15,584 nucleotides of DNA from Campylobacterales bacterium (GTDB lineage: Bacteria; Campylobacterota; Campylobacteria; Campylobacterales; QNZT01). Each line of letters begins with the position of its first letter. The stretch's first letter is position 1. Made by a program: the position numbers and the translations under genes. The DNA lies in contig WGAE01000242.1 of the NCBI GenBank assembly GCA_015489185.1, positions 1 to 15,584 of the forward strand, in the 5' to 3' direction. This document shows, piece by piece, positions 6,715-15,000 of the stretch. The notes under the pieces are model-generated. The model saw only the letters and a list, made by a program, of their open reading frames with translations. It was not told where the DNA came from and ran no database searches.

Positions 6715-7302
6715 TTATTGGTACTTTTTGTGAATATCCGGTCTCAGTCTCAACAGATAAAAGAGTTTTCTGAGATAATCTTCACGTCTCTTATTGTCAA
6801 GTTTGAGCAATTTTGTTTGCAATTTTGCAAAAAGCCTGTCAAAATCTTCAACTCTGCAAAGTACGGCAATAATATTATCGGTGATATCATCACTTTCGAT
6901 CAATTTTGAACAGTCAAACTCTCTGATATCCCTGACTTCATAATTATAACGTAAATTTTTCTCTTTTATCCGATTCTCTGTTTTGATATCTCTGTCACCG
7001 ACATATAATACCATCTGAAAAGGGAGCCGGTCGTACTGCTCATAGATCAGTGCAGCGTATTTGAGCATTCTTTTTGGCATCATCGGATCGTTGATGGACT
7101 GGATTTCCAGATGAAAGAGGGTGTCATCTTCGAGTCTGGTCAAGAGATCAACCCTTCGCTCTTCAACTTTCGGAAAACTGGTCTCAAGTACCTCTTTGAT
7201 CTCTTTATCGACAAGTAGTTTGATCAGTGTTCTTGGTACATCCTGGAAAAGTTCCCTGAGCGTTCTGTCATAGGCAAACAGCTCTTTATACTGTTTTGGC
7301 AT
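6715..7302 (-). CDS. Rpn-family PD-(D/E)XK nuclease, N-terminal part ended by an in-frame stop (195 aa)
   Basis: A recombination-promoting nuclease / putative transposase-like protein of the PD-(D/E)XK superfamily. The opening YDRTLRELF (11-19) is typical. Catalytic residues appear at Asp52 (RRVDLL) and Glu66-x-Gln68 (HLEIQS, the ExQ form usual in this family). The later part (74-195) carries the typical PKRMLKYAALIYEQY and VLYVGDR stretches. Family members are usually about 270-300 aa; here a TAA stops it at 195 and the rest continues in frame (270 codons in all). The nuclease core is complete. AGGGA lies about 9 nt before the ATG. Base composition is much more AT-rich than its neighbours, a sign of transfer. 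It may be a recent pseudogene or a naturally split toxin/antitoxin-like pair. Confidence 0.75.
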   Translation of the reverse strand: MPKQYKELFAYDRTLRELFQDVPRTLIKLLVDKEIKEVLETSFPKVEERRVDLLTRLEDDTLFHLEIQSINDPMMPKRMLKYAALIYEQYDRLPFQMVLYVGDRDIKTENRIKEKNLRYNYEVRDIREFDCSKLIESDDITDNIIAVLCRVEDFDRLFAKLQTKLLKLDNKRREDYLRKLFYLLRLRPDIHKKYQ

Positions 7303-7332
7303 CTATCGTTCCCTGCTATGTTTTTTGTGAAC

Positions 7333-7338
7333 AGTATA
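7333..7338 (-). promoter_or_regulatory. Possible -10 box of the Rpn nuclease gene
   Basis: TATACT on the minus strand, 30 nt before the nuclease ATG, within an AT-rich spacer (7303-7441). The spacer holds no ORF and no convincing terminator for the HD-GYP gene that ends at 7442, so some read-through into the nuclease gene is possible. Confidence 0.4.
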
Positions 7339-7441
7339 AAATAAAATTTACCTTTTGTCTAAAAATATATCATTTTGAAATATTATTGTAGTTCATTGTC
7401 CTATATGTAGTGGTTTTATGGGATTGATACCACACGGATAG

Positions 7442-9784
7442 TCACTGCAGTTGCTCTTTTTTGAGATATTGCTCTGCGTATTTGGCAAAAAGTCCGGACT
7501 CTTTGAGCCAGGTGACGATTTCACCGTCGATCTCTCCCGCATCTACCATACGATCCAGGATTGCATAAGTTTCGGTCAATGTTTTGGGGCGTTTGTAAGG
7601 GCGGTCGCTGGATGTGAGTGCTTCGAAAATATCGATGATCGCAAGCAATCTTGCCTCAAAGGGGATCTGCTCCGCACGCACGCCGTTCGGGTAGCCTTTG
7701 CCGTTGAGTTTTTCATGATGCATTCCGGCGATTTTGGGGACATCTTTGAACTTTTTGGGAAAGACCAGCATCGCGAGCATATCGTTGCTGATTTTGGCGT
7801 GTTCGTTGATTTTAGCGCGCTCTTCCTCGTTGAGGGTGCCGTAGCGGATTGAGAGGTTTTTGATCTCGTCGTCGGTAAGCAGGCGTATCGTTTTGCCGTT
7901 GACGGTGTATGTGCGTCTTCCGATCTCTTCGACTTTGTGAATCTCTTCATCGGTCATATACCCTTTGGGAAGATTCTTCTCCCGCAAAAATTGCAATGCA
8001 TCCCGCAGAGAGGCGATCTCTTCGTCCGTTTTTTTCGTTTCGGCATCGATGTCGATCGTTTCATCTCCTTCCAGTTTTGCGATCTTCTTTTCTGCCAGTG
8101 CCAGTTTGAGTGATGTGATGACACTCTCAAAACGCTGAGCGATCTCGCCGATGCGATCTTGTACGGTTTGGAGTTTGGTCGCTTTGTTCAAAATCATATC
8201 CGGCGTGGCGATTTTGCCGATATCGTGCATCCAGGCGGCGAGTTTGAGTTGCAGGAGGGCGTCTTTGTCGTATCGGATCTCTTTATATTTTCCCCGGTCT
8301 TCGTTGATCGCATGACTGAAGAGTTCCATCATTTTACCGACACGGTTGATATGTCCGTAGCCGTCGGGCGATTTAACATCCATCGCGACGGCGATACTCT
8401 CCAGAAACGAAAGTAACAGTTTTTCAAGATCTTCGATCAGTCTGTTTTTGGTGATTGCGATCGCACAAAAGGCGCTGTAGGCTTTCGCCACGGCGATATC
8501 CTCTTCGTCAAATGCGACGATCTGTCCGGTATGGTCGCGTTTGTTGATCAGTTGCAAAACGCCGATCAAATCCTCTTCATGATCGACCATAGGAATTACC
8601 AGCATCGATTTGGAGCGGTATCCGTTGGCTTTGTCGAAACGGCGCATTCCCTCGAAATTGAACTCTTTTTCGTTGTAGACGTCGGGAATGTTGATGATCT
8701 CGTTTTTGATCGCACATAGTGCTGAGACGTTCGAGAGATTCGATCCGTGGGGTGTATAGAGTTCGATCGGCGGCCAGTTGTGCATATCGGTATTGTGTAT
8801 ACCGAGTTTTTCGTTGATTACCACTTTGAAGTGGAGTCTGTTGTTGTTTCTCAAATAGACGGTGCCCCCTTCAGCTTGGGTGTGCTTCATGACACGCATC
8901 AAAATTTTGTCGAGTATGGCGGTAAGGTCTTTCTCTTTCGCCAGTTCCGTCAAAAGTGCCAGATCGTCCAGCGCTCTTTTTTCGAGCAACCCTTTTTTGA
9001 GGTAGGCGCCGTTTTGTAAAAAGCGTACCCGATCTTTGAGCAGCGGGTGCGTTTCGACTTCACGGAGAATCTGCTCTTTGTACGCCTCTTTCAGATGTAC
9101 GGCATAGATGTTGACGGGGCGTTTGCAGCGTTGCAGCTCCTGTGCGAGCAGTGCCGGCGTCAGGTGCCCGCTCACCTGTGCGAGAGCGCCGCAGGCGGAG
9201 GGGAAAGAGAGATCGATCAGTACCGAGTCGATTTTTTCATTATGTTTCACTTCCTCCCAGATAGCGTCACAGAGGTAGGTATCGGGGGCATAAAGAAACG
9301 CGAAGAGCTGTTTTTCGATCACGTAGGCACAGGTGGCGACGGTGTGGTTGGCGGGAATTGCTTTGATCGTGCTGTTTTCAAACATAAACGGTTCATGAAA
9401 GTCGATTTCAACAAAAACAACGGCGTTTTCGAGCGAATCTTTGATCTGAATATTGGAAAAGTCGGGCCAGATGGTGTTGTTGAAGTAGTGGCGTTTCAGC
9501 GCGGCGATTGTTTCGCGCAATCCGTAGATCTTCAGTGGTTTTTGCTGTTTGTGGTAATACTTTTCGACCAGAAACGCCAGATCGACAATATGATCCAGAT
9601 GGGAATGGGTCAAAAAGATATGTTCAACCTTTTCCGCCGCGTTTCCAAGCCCCTGGATGATATTACCGGCGTCGATGACGACCCTCTCTTCCACTTGCAG
9701 GCAACTGGTTCCGGTTTTATTCCCTTTGGAGCCGTCTGCACCGAGCAGCCGGATATCATTTTTGAGTAAATCGATAGATCGCAT
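7442..9784 (-). CDS. MBL (class II cyclic-nucleotide PDE-like)-GAF-HD-GYP protein (780 aa)
   Basis: A cytoplasmic three-domain signalling enzyme. Residues about 1-265 are a metallo-beta-lactamase fold with THSHLDHI (His60, His62, Asp64, His65), NHT (His147), Asp168, SGHLTP (205-210) and His230. The HLDHI and SGHLTP motifs point to class II 3',5'-cyclic-nucleotide phosphodiesterases. Residues about 278-447 are a GAF domain with an NK...F...D pattern (Asn414, Lys415, Phe425, Asp429) near the NKFDE motif of cNMP-binding GAFs. Residues about 455-775 are HD-GYP: His520-Asp521, His662, His689-His690 and GYP 697-699, all intact, so c-di-GMP hydrolysis is expected. About 110 charged residues (539-648) are inserted between the HD motif and His662. 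AAAGGA (9790-9795) precedes the ATG, which lies inside the cyclase gene (29-nt overlap). Domain calls are solid; substrates are inference. Confidence 0.9.
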   Translation of the reverse strand: MRSIDLLKNDIRLLGADGSKGNKTGTSCLQVEERVVIDAGNIIQGLGNAAEKVEHIFLTHSHLDHIVDLAFLVEKYYHKQQKPLKIYGLRETIAALKRHYFNNTIWPDFSNIQIKDSLENAVVFVEIDFHEPFMFENSTIKAIPANHTVATCAYVIEKQLFAFLYAPDTYLCDAIWEEVKHNEKIDSVLIDLSFPSACGALAQVSGHLTPALLAQELQRCKRPVNIYAVHLKEAYKEQILREVETHPLLKDRVRFLQNGAYLKKGLLEKRALDDLALLTELAKEKDLTAILDKILMRVMKHTQAEGGTVYLRNNNRLHFKVVINEKLGIHNTDMHNWPPIELYTPHGSNLSNVSALCAIKNEIINIPDVYNEKEFNFEGMRRFDKANGYRSKSMLVIPMVDHEEDLIGVLQLINKRDHTGQIVAFDEEDIAVAKAYSAFCAIAITKNRLIEDLEKLLLSFLESIAVAMDVKSPDGYGHINRVGKMMELFSHAINEDRGKYKEIRYDKDALLQLKLAAWMHDIGKIATPDMILNKATKLQTVQDRIGEIAQRFESVITSLKLALAEKKIAKLEGDETIDIDAETKKTDEEIASLRDALQFLREKNLPKGYMTDEEIHKVEEIGRRTYTVNGKTIRLLTDDEIKNLSIRYGTLNEEERAKINEHAKISNDMLAMLVFPKKFKDVPKIAGMHHEKLNGKGYPNGVRAEQIPFEARLLAIIDIFEALTSSDRPYKRPKTLTETYAILDRMVDAGEIDGEIVTWLKESGLFAKYAEQYLKKEQLQ

Positions 9785-11900
9785 CGAAATCCTTTATCGG
9801 TCGTTTTTCATAGTCGCGGCAGCGCTCTGTATAGAGTTTGAAAAGTTTGTGCGGTCTCTCTTCGTATAGTTTCTCAAAAAGTCTGCGTGCCTCGGTAAAA
9901 CGCGCGTTTCGATAGAGCCTGAGCGCGTGCAGATACCGCTTGTGAAGTACTGCCTCTTCGTCCGAAAAACTGCCCGCACCGAGCACTTCATAGAGGGTAA
10001 CCGCCTCTTTTTTCCCTTTGACACGTACATGATCGACTTCGCGAATACGGTATTGTCGGCGCAGTTTGCGAAATGTTGCTTCGGATATCAAAATTTTTGC
10101 ACCGTACGTTTTGCAGAGTCCTTCGATACGCGACGCGAGATTGACGCTGTCACCGATCACCGTATAATCGCTTCTGCCGCTGCTTCCCATCTCTCCGACA
10201 ATCGCTGTGCCGGTATGGATGCCTATACCTATATCTATCGGCGGATATCCGCTTTTCTGAAGTTCCGGGTTAAGTTTTTCGAGCGTTTCGAGCTGTCTGA
10301 GTGCGGCGGTAACCGCCTGATCTTCATGATCACGTACGGGAAGCGGCGCGTTCCAGTACGCCATGATCGCATCGCCGATATATTTGTCGATTGTGCCGTG
10401 TGTTTCGATGATGATTTCACTCATCGGCGACATATAGCGGTTTAGATAGGCAATGAGCCGTTTGGGGTCGTTGAGTGACTCGGAGATGGTCGTGAAGTTT
10501 CTGACATCGCTGAAGAAGATTGTAATTTCCGCTTCGGTGACGGCGAAGATATCGTCGGGGTGTTTGAGCAGCGCTTTGGCGACTTGCGGAGAGACCTTTT
10601 TGGCAAATTTCGCTTCGATCACCTTTTTTTGTCTGTTTTCGAAATAGACCTTCATGAAGGTGAAGAGAAAAACCGATGCGAGCAGGGCGACGAGCGGATA
10701 GGCGAAGTTGTAGAGACGATGGGCAGAAAAGAGTTCATAATAGAGCAGATAAGCGCCGCCTGAAGCCGTGGCGAAAATCAGCGGCAGTGCCGTTGCCGGA
10801 GGGGTAAGTTGAATGATCAGTGCGACGGTGAGGACGATTGCCGCGACGGCGATCAGGGTGACGAGTGACGAGAGGGAAGCGTTTTCGGCAATCATATCGT
10901 CGTTGATGATATTATCCAGTACGGTCGCGTGTACTTCGACACCCGGATAGGCGGTGTCAAAGGGTGTGGCTCGCAGATCGAGCAGTCCCGCGGCGGAGGT
11001 GCCCAGCAAAATGATCTTCTCTTTGACGGCGGCGGGATCGAAACGTTTGGCGACGATATCCGTCGCGCTCAGATAGGGGTAACTTTTGCCGGGACCGTGG
11101 TAGTTGACAAAGAGTTTTCCCCCCGCGTTGACGGGAATCTGCAAAGGAGCGGGGTTGATCTGCGTCACACCGTTTTCATCGTAGAAGATATCGACTTTTC
11201 GTACACCCAGAAGCAGACGGATCATTTCGAACGAGAGAGAAGGGTAGAGGGTGTCGTCCCAGGCAAAGAGGAGTGGAACATGCCGGACAATGCCGTCCGG
11301 ATCGGGAAAGGTGTTGAAACTGCCGCTGCTCATTGCGCTTTGCTGGATAATCGGGATGTTCGGGGTGACACCTCTGGGGCGGGGGAGCGTATCGGTCGTT
11401 TTGCCGTGTTCGATGTAGATCGCGTCGGTCGGAGGGAGAGTGCCCGGACGGCGGTTTTCGAAGTCGAACGTATAGCCGGCGACGACCGGTGTCTGTTGCA
11501 GTGTCCTGGCGAGAATCGTGTCGTAATCTGGCAGATTTTTGGCTTTCAGATGCACCGCTTTTGCGATACGTGCGGGAGAGCTGGCGTCGGGTTCGGCAAA
11601 GACCATATCAAGCCCGATAATCGCCGCACCCGCATCGGTCAGATTTTGTAAGAGGGTGGCGATCTTGTTCCGGCTCCAGGGCCACTGCCCCAGCTCATGA
11701 AGCGATTTTTCATCGACATCGACGATGATGATTCGCTTGTCGACAGGGGTGGGACCGCGTATCGCAAAAGCGGTATCGATCAGCATATTGTTGAGGTTTT
11801 GCATCAGTCTGGGGTTTGCAAAAAAAAGTCCCCAGAGCAGACCGACAAGTAGCAGGCTGACAATGAAAAAGGTACCGGTACGTGAAAGTTTCAGTTTCAT
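9756..11900 (-). CDS. CHASE2-domain class III adenylate cyclase (714 aa)
   Basis: An inner-membrane receptor cyclase, predicted to make cAMP. One N-terminal helix (about 10-28) leads into an extracytoplasmic CHASE2 sensor (about 35-335, with the typical AFAIRGP and DEKSLHELGQWPWSR). Three more membrane helices lie at about 343-418, then the cyclase domain (455-612). Metal-binding Asp465 (FSDVRNFT) and Asp510 (YIGDAIMAYW), Lys506 with Thr580 for adenine choice, and Asn587 and Arg591 for the transition state are all present, so it should be active. The tail (640-714) looks like a short TPR-type helical extension. TGA overlaps the start of the MBL-GAF-HD-GYP gene by 29 nt, so synthesis and predicted breakdown of the messenger are coupled. 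What CHASE2 senses is unknown. Confidence 0.92.
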   Translation of the reverse strand: MKLKLSRTGTFFIVSLLLVGLLWGLFFANPRLMQNLNNMLIDTAFAIRGPTPVDKRIIIVDVDEKSLHELGQWPWSRNKIATLLQNLTDAGAAIIGLDMVFAEPDASSPARIAKAVHLKAKNLPDYDTILARTLQQTPVVAGYTFDFENRRPGTLPPTDAIYIEHGKTTDTLPRPRGVTPNIPIIQQSAMSSGSFNTFPDPDGIVRHVPLLFAWDDTLYPSLSFEMIRLLLGVRKVDIFYDENGVTQINPAPLQIPVNAGGKLFVNYHGPGKSYPYLSATDIVAKRFDPAAVKEKIILLGTSAAGLLDLRATPFDTAYPGVEVHATVLDNIINDDMIAENASLSSLVTLIAVAAIVLTVALIIQLTPPATALPLIFATASGGAYLLYYELFSAHRLYNFAYPLVALLASVFLFTFMKVYFENRQKKVIEAKFAKKVSPQVAKALLKHPDDIFAVTEAEITIFFSDVRNFTTISESLNDPKRLIAYLNRYMSPMSEIIIETHGTIDKYIGDAIMAYWNAPLPVRDHEDQAVTAALRQLETLEKLNPELQKSGYPPIDIGIGIHTGTAIVGEMGSSGRSDYTVIGDSVNLASRIEGLCKTYGAKILISEATFRKLRRQYRIREVDHVRVKGKKEAVTLYEVLGAGSFSDEEAVLHKRYLHALRLYRNARFTEARRLFEKLYEERPHKLFKLYTERCRDYEKRPIKDFDAIYRFTQK

Positions 11901-11907
11901 GTAGATT

Positions 11908-11917
11908 TTTGTAGCAC
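11908..11917 (-). promoter_or_regulatory. Cyclase operon -10-like element, leaderless arrangement
   Basis: GTGCTACAA on the minus strand (11909-11917) stands exactly 8 nt before the cyclase ATG. The same nine bases with the same 8-nt gap precede the ATG of the flavoprotein at 285. The -10 candidate is TACAAA (11908-11913). No Shine-Dalgarno is visible, so the message may be leaderless. Confidence 0.4.
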
Positions 11918-12019
11918 GTTGTGTGCCTGAACGGCAGTTTTCGATGCGATTTTTGGAGAATAAAGATATTTTTTACCTTTTATGTCGATTTGGCTGATAA
12001 GGATAGGTAGAAAGGACGG

Positions 12020-15000
12020 ATGATGATCAAATGGTTGCTTGCGACACTACTGCTTTGGTTGACCGGGTGCGGTACGGGTGTCGTGTCGATCGGCGATAGC
12101 AATAACAGCGATACAAACAGCACTTTGCCTGCACAAAATGAGAGACGTGATACGACGACTGACACGAACGTGACGACACCGGTGCCGGTCAGTGCGGGTG
12201 AGGATCAGACAGTAGTTGTCGGTACTCCGGTGACACTCTTTGCCAGCAGACTCGATCAACGCCGTACGTTTACGACATGGCGCTGGAAAGAGGGAGAACA
12301 ACTGCTTTGTCAAACACAGGAGTGCACTGTCAACGATTTTGCGAAAGGCGTGCATTATATACTGCTGGAAGTGATCGATACGGAAGGCAACCGATATACC
12401 GATACCGTAACTGTAACCGTGACACCGCCCATCGCACAAAACAGTCTGCCGCGTGCGGTCGATTTGCACTTTACGACACAGGAGGATACGACCTTTCACG
12501 GTTCTCTCAGAGGCAACGACGCCGACGGCGACCCGCTTCGTTATTTGCTCGTTTCCCTTCCCGAACACGGGAAACTGAGCGGTTCACCCGCCCATCTGCA
12601 CTACACGCCCGATCCCGATTTCAACGGTGAGGATCGCTTCTATTTCAAAACGAATGACGGTAAAGTCGATTCGCCGCTTGCGACCGTGAGAATCACCGTC
12701 GAACCGGTCAATGATGCTCCGCAGGCGGAAGATTTGCAGGTACAGCTTCATGAAGACGGCAGTGCGGATATTTTGCTCAAAGCGACCGATAAAGAGAACG
12801 ATACATTGACTTATACGTTGACGACACTGCCGGAACACGGTAGTATCACACTTTCAGGTAATCGGGTGCACTATACCCCGCAACAGGGGTATTTCGGCAG
12901 AGACAGTTTCGGGTACAAAGCCGGCGACGGTCTGGTCGATTCAAAAGAGGCGACGGTCTATCTGACAATTGCACATATCAATCATGCACCGCAGATTACA
13001 CCCGTTTCGGTGCAGACTTCTGAAGATACGCCTCTTGATCTGACCCTTGCCGCGGCGGACAGAGACGCAAACGATACGATCACCTACCGTTTGCTCACTT
13101 CGCCGCGTCTTGGCACTGTGACGATCAGCGGCAACCGTATCCATTACGTACCGTCACCGAATGCCGTCGGAACGGATAGCTTTACCTACGTCGCAAACGA
13201 CGGTACGGCAGACTCCAGTCATGAAACGATTACGGTGACGATCGATCCGGTCAACGATCTACCGGTTGTACATGCGCAGCAGATTCAGACACCGGAAGAT
13301 CAGCCCCTCACTCTCGCACTCGATGCAACCGATGTCGACGGCGATACACTGACCTATCGAATCGATACACCGCCTCAGCACGGAACGGTATCGCTTTCGG
13401 GCAACCGCGCGACCTATACACCGGAGCCGAACTATTTCGGTGTCGATCAGTTTAACTGGTCGGCTGCCGACAAAACGGGTTATTCCGACAGTGCGACGGT
13501 GCGTATCGATGTTACTCCTGTGAATGATCGTCCCGTTGTCTTTGCGCGTACCTTTTCGGTGCAGTCCGGAAACAGACTTCCAATCACCTTGACCGGAACC
13601 GATGCGGACGGTGATGCGCTTACTTTTGTGCATGATGCGCCTTCTCACGGCAGACTCGACGGAAACGGTACCGATCTGACCTATATACCCGATGACGGTT
13701 ATACCGGGAGCGATACTTTTACCTACCGCGCTTATGACGGTATGTCGGCATCGCAATCCCAAACCGTGACGATCACCGTCACCCAAAGTCCCAACCAACC
13801 GCCGCAGGCGTCGGATCTTTCGGTCACGCTTGCGGAAGACGGTTCACGGGATATTACCCTTTCGGGAAGTGATGCCGACGGCGACACGCTCACTTATCGG
13901 ATTGTCCGCTTTCCGCAGCACGGTACCGTAAGTCTCAGCGGAAACAGTGTGCATTACATCCCTGAAGCCGATTATCACGGTATCGACAGCTTCGATTATG
14001 TCGCAAATGACAGCCGTGCCGACTCCGGTACTGCCACCGTTACTCTGTCGATTTCGCCCCAAAACGACCGACCGGTCGCCTCCGGACAAAGCCTCTCGGT
14101 TGATGAAGATAACACTTTACTTGTAACACTTTCGGGAAGCGATATCGACGGCGATACACTGACCTATCGGATCGATACACCGCCCGCACACGGGACGGTC
14201 ACTTGCGACGGTAATCAGTGTACATACAGACCGGATGCAAACTATCACGGTAACGATCTTTTTGCTTTTACGGTCAACGACGGGCAGCTCGAATCCGATC
14301 CGGCGCAGATTGCGATCCAGGTGAATGCTCAGAATGATATTCCTGTCGCTGCGGGAAATCGGGTCACGCTGGCGGAAGATAACGGTACGGTTGCAATTAT
14401 TCTTCAGGCAAGCGATGTCGACGGTGATCAACTGACGCCGTTGATCGTGACTCCGCCTTCACACGGCAATGTCTCAATCAGCGGCAATCAGGCGCTTTAC
14501 ACACCCGATCCCGACTTTTTCGGAGAAGACCGTTTTGCATTCAAAGTCAATGACGGTTATGCGGATTCCAATATTGCCGATATTAATCTGACCGTCACCC
14601 CGGTCAACGATATTCCCGTTGCGCAGGACATTGCCGTTTCACTCGACGAAGACAGCGCGATCGATCTGAACCTCAGTGCGACCGATGTCGACGATACCGA
14701 TTTGACCTATACGATTGAAACATCCCCCGCACACGGAAATCTGAGCGGTACCGCACCCAGACTTCACTATACCCCGAATCCCGATTTTTACGGAACCGAT
14801 ACCTTCACATATAGCGCTTCGGACGGGCAAGGTACATCAGTGCCCGCAACCGTTACGATTACTGTCAGACCTGTTAACGACGCTCCGATTGCGGATGCCG
14901 GAACCGATATGACGGTAGCGGCGGGAGATACGGTCAATCTAAGTGCGTTACGCAGTTACGATCCTGACGGCACGATACAAAGTTACGAGTGGAAAGAGGG

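Noticed and set aside
6493..7302. An insertion sequence, because Rpn proteins are often labelled putative transposases
   Set aside because: No terminal inverted repeats or target duplication are visible around the gene, and Rpn-type nucleases normally occur as single genes.
7410..7433. GTGGT/ACCAC inverted repeat just after the HD-GYP gene
   Set aside because: Only 5 bp of stem, a 14-nt loop and no U-tract; too weak to call a terminator.
9047..9769. A 240-codon plus-strand frame inside the MBL domain gene
   Set aside because: It is antisense to a conserved catalytic domain, has no ribosome site and shows no domain; a shadow of the minus-strand gene.
11961..12000. Sigma-28-like -10 elements (CGATTT, GCTGATAA) before the giant lipoprotein
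   Set aside because: A TAAA -35 at the right spacing is missing, and no other flagellar-type gene is near, so the match is likely chance.
12440..14881. Tandem repeat array as a possible CRISPR or non-coding satellite
   Set aside because: Units are 270-276 bp, all in frame and diverged at the base level while the protein motif is kept, so they are coding domains.
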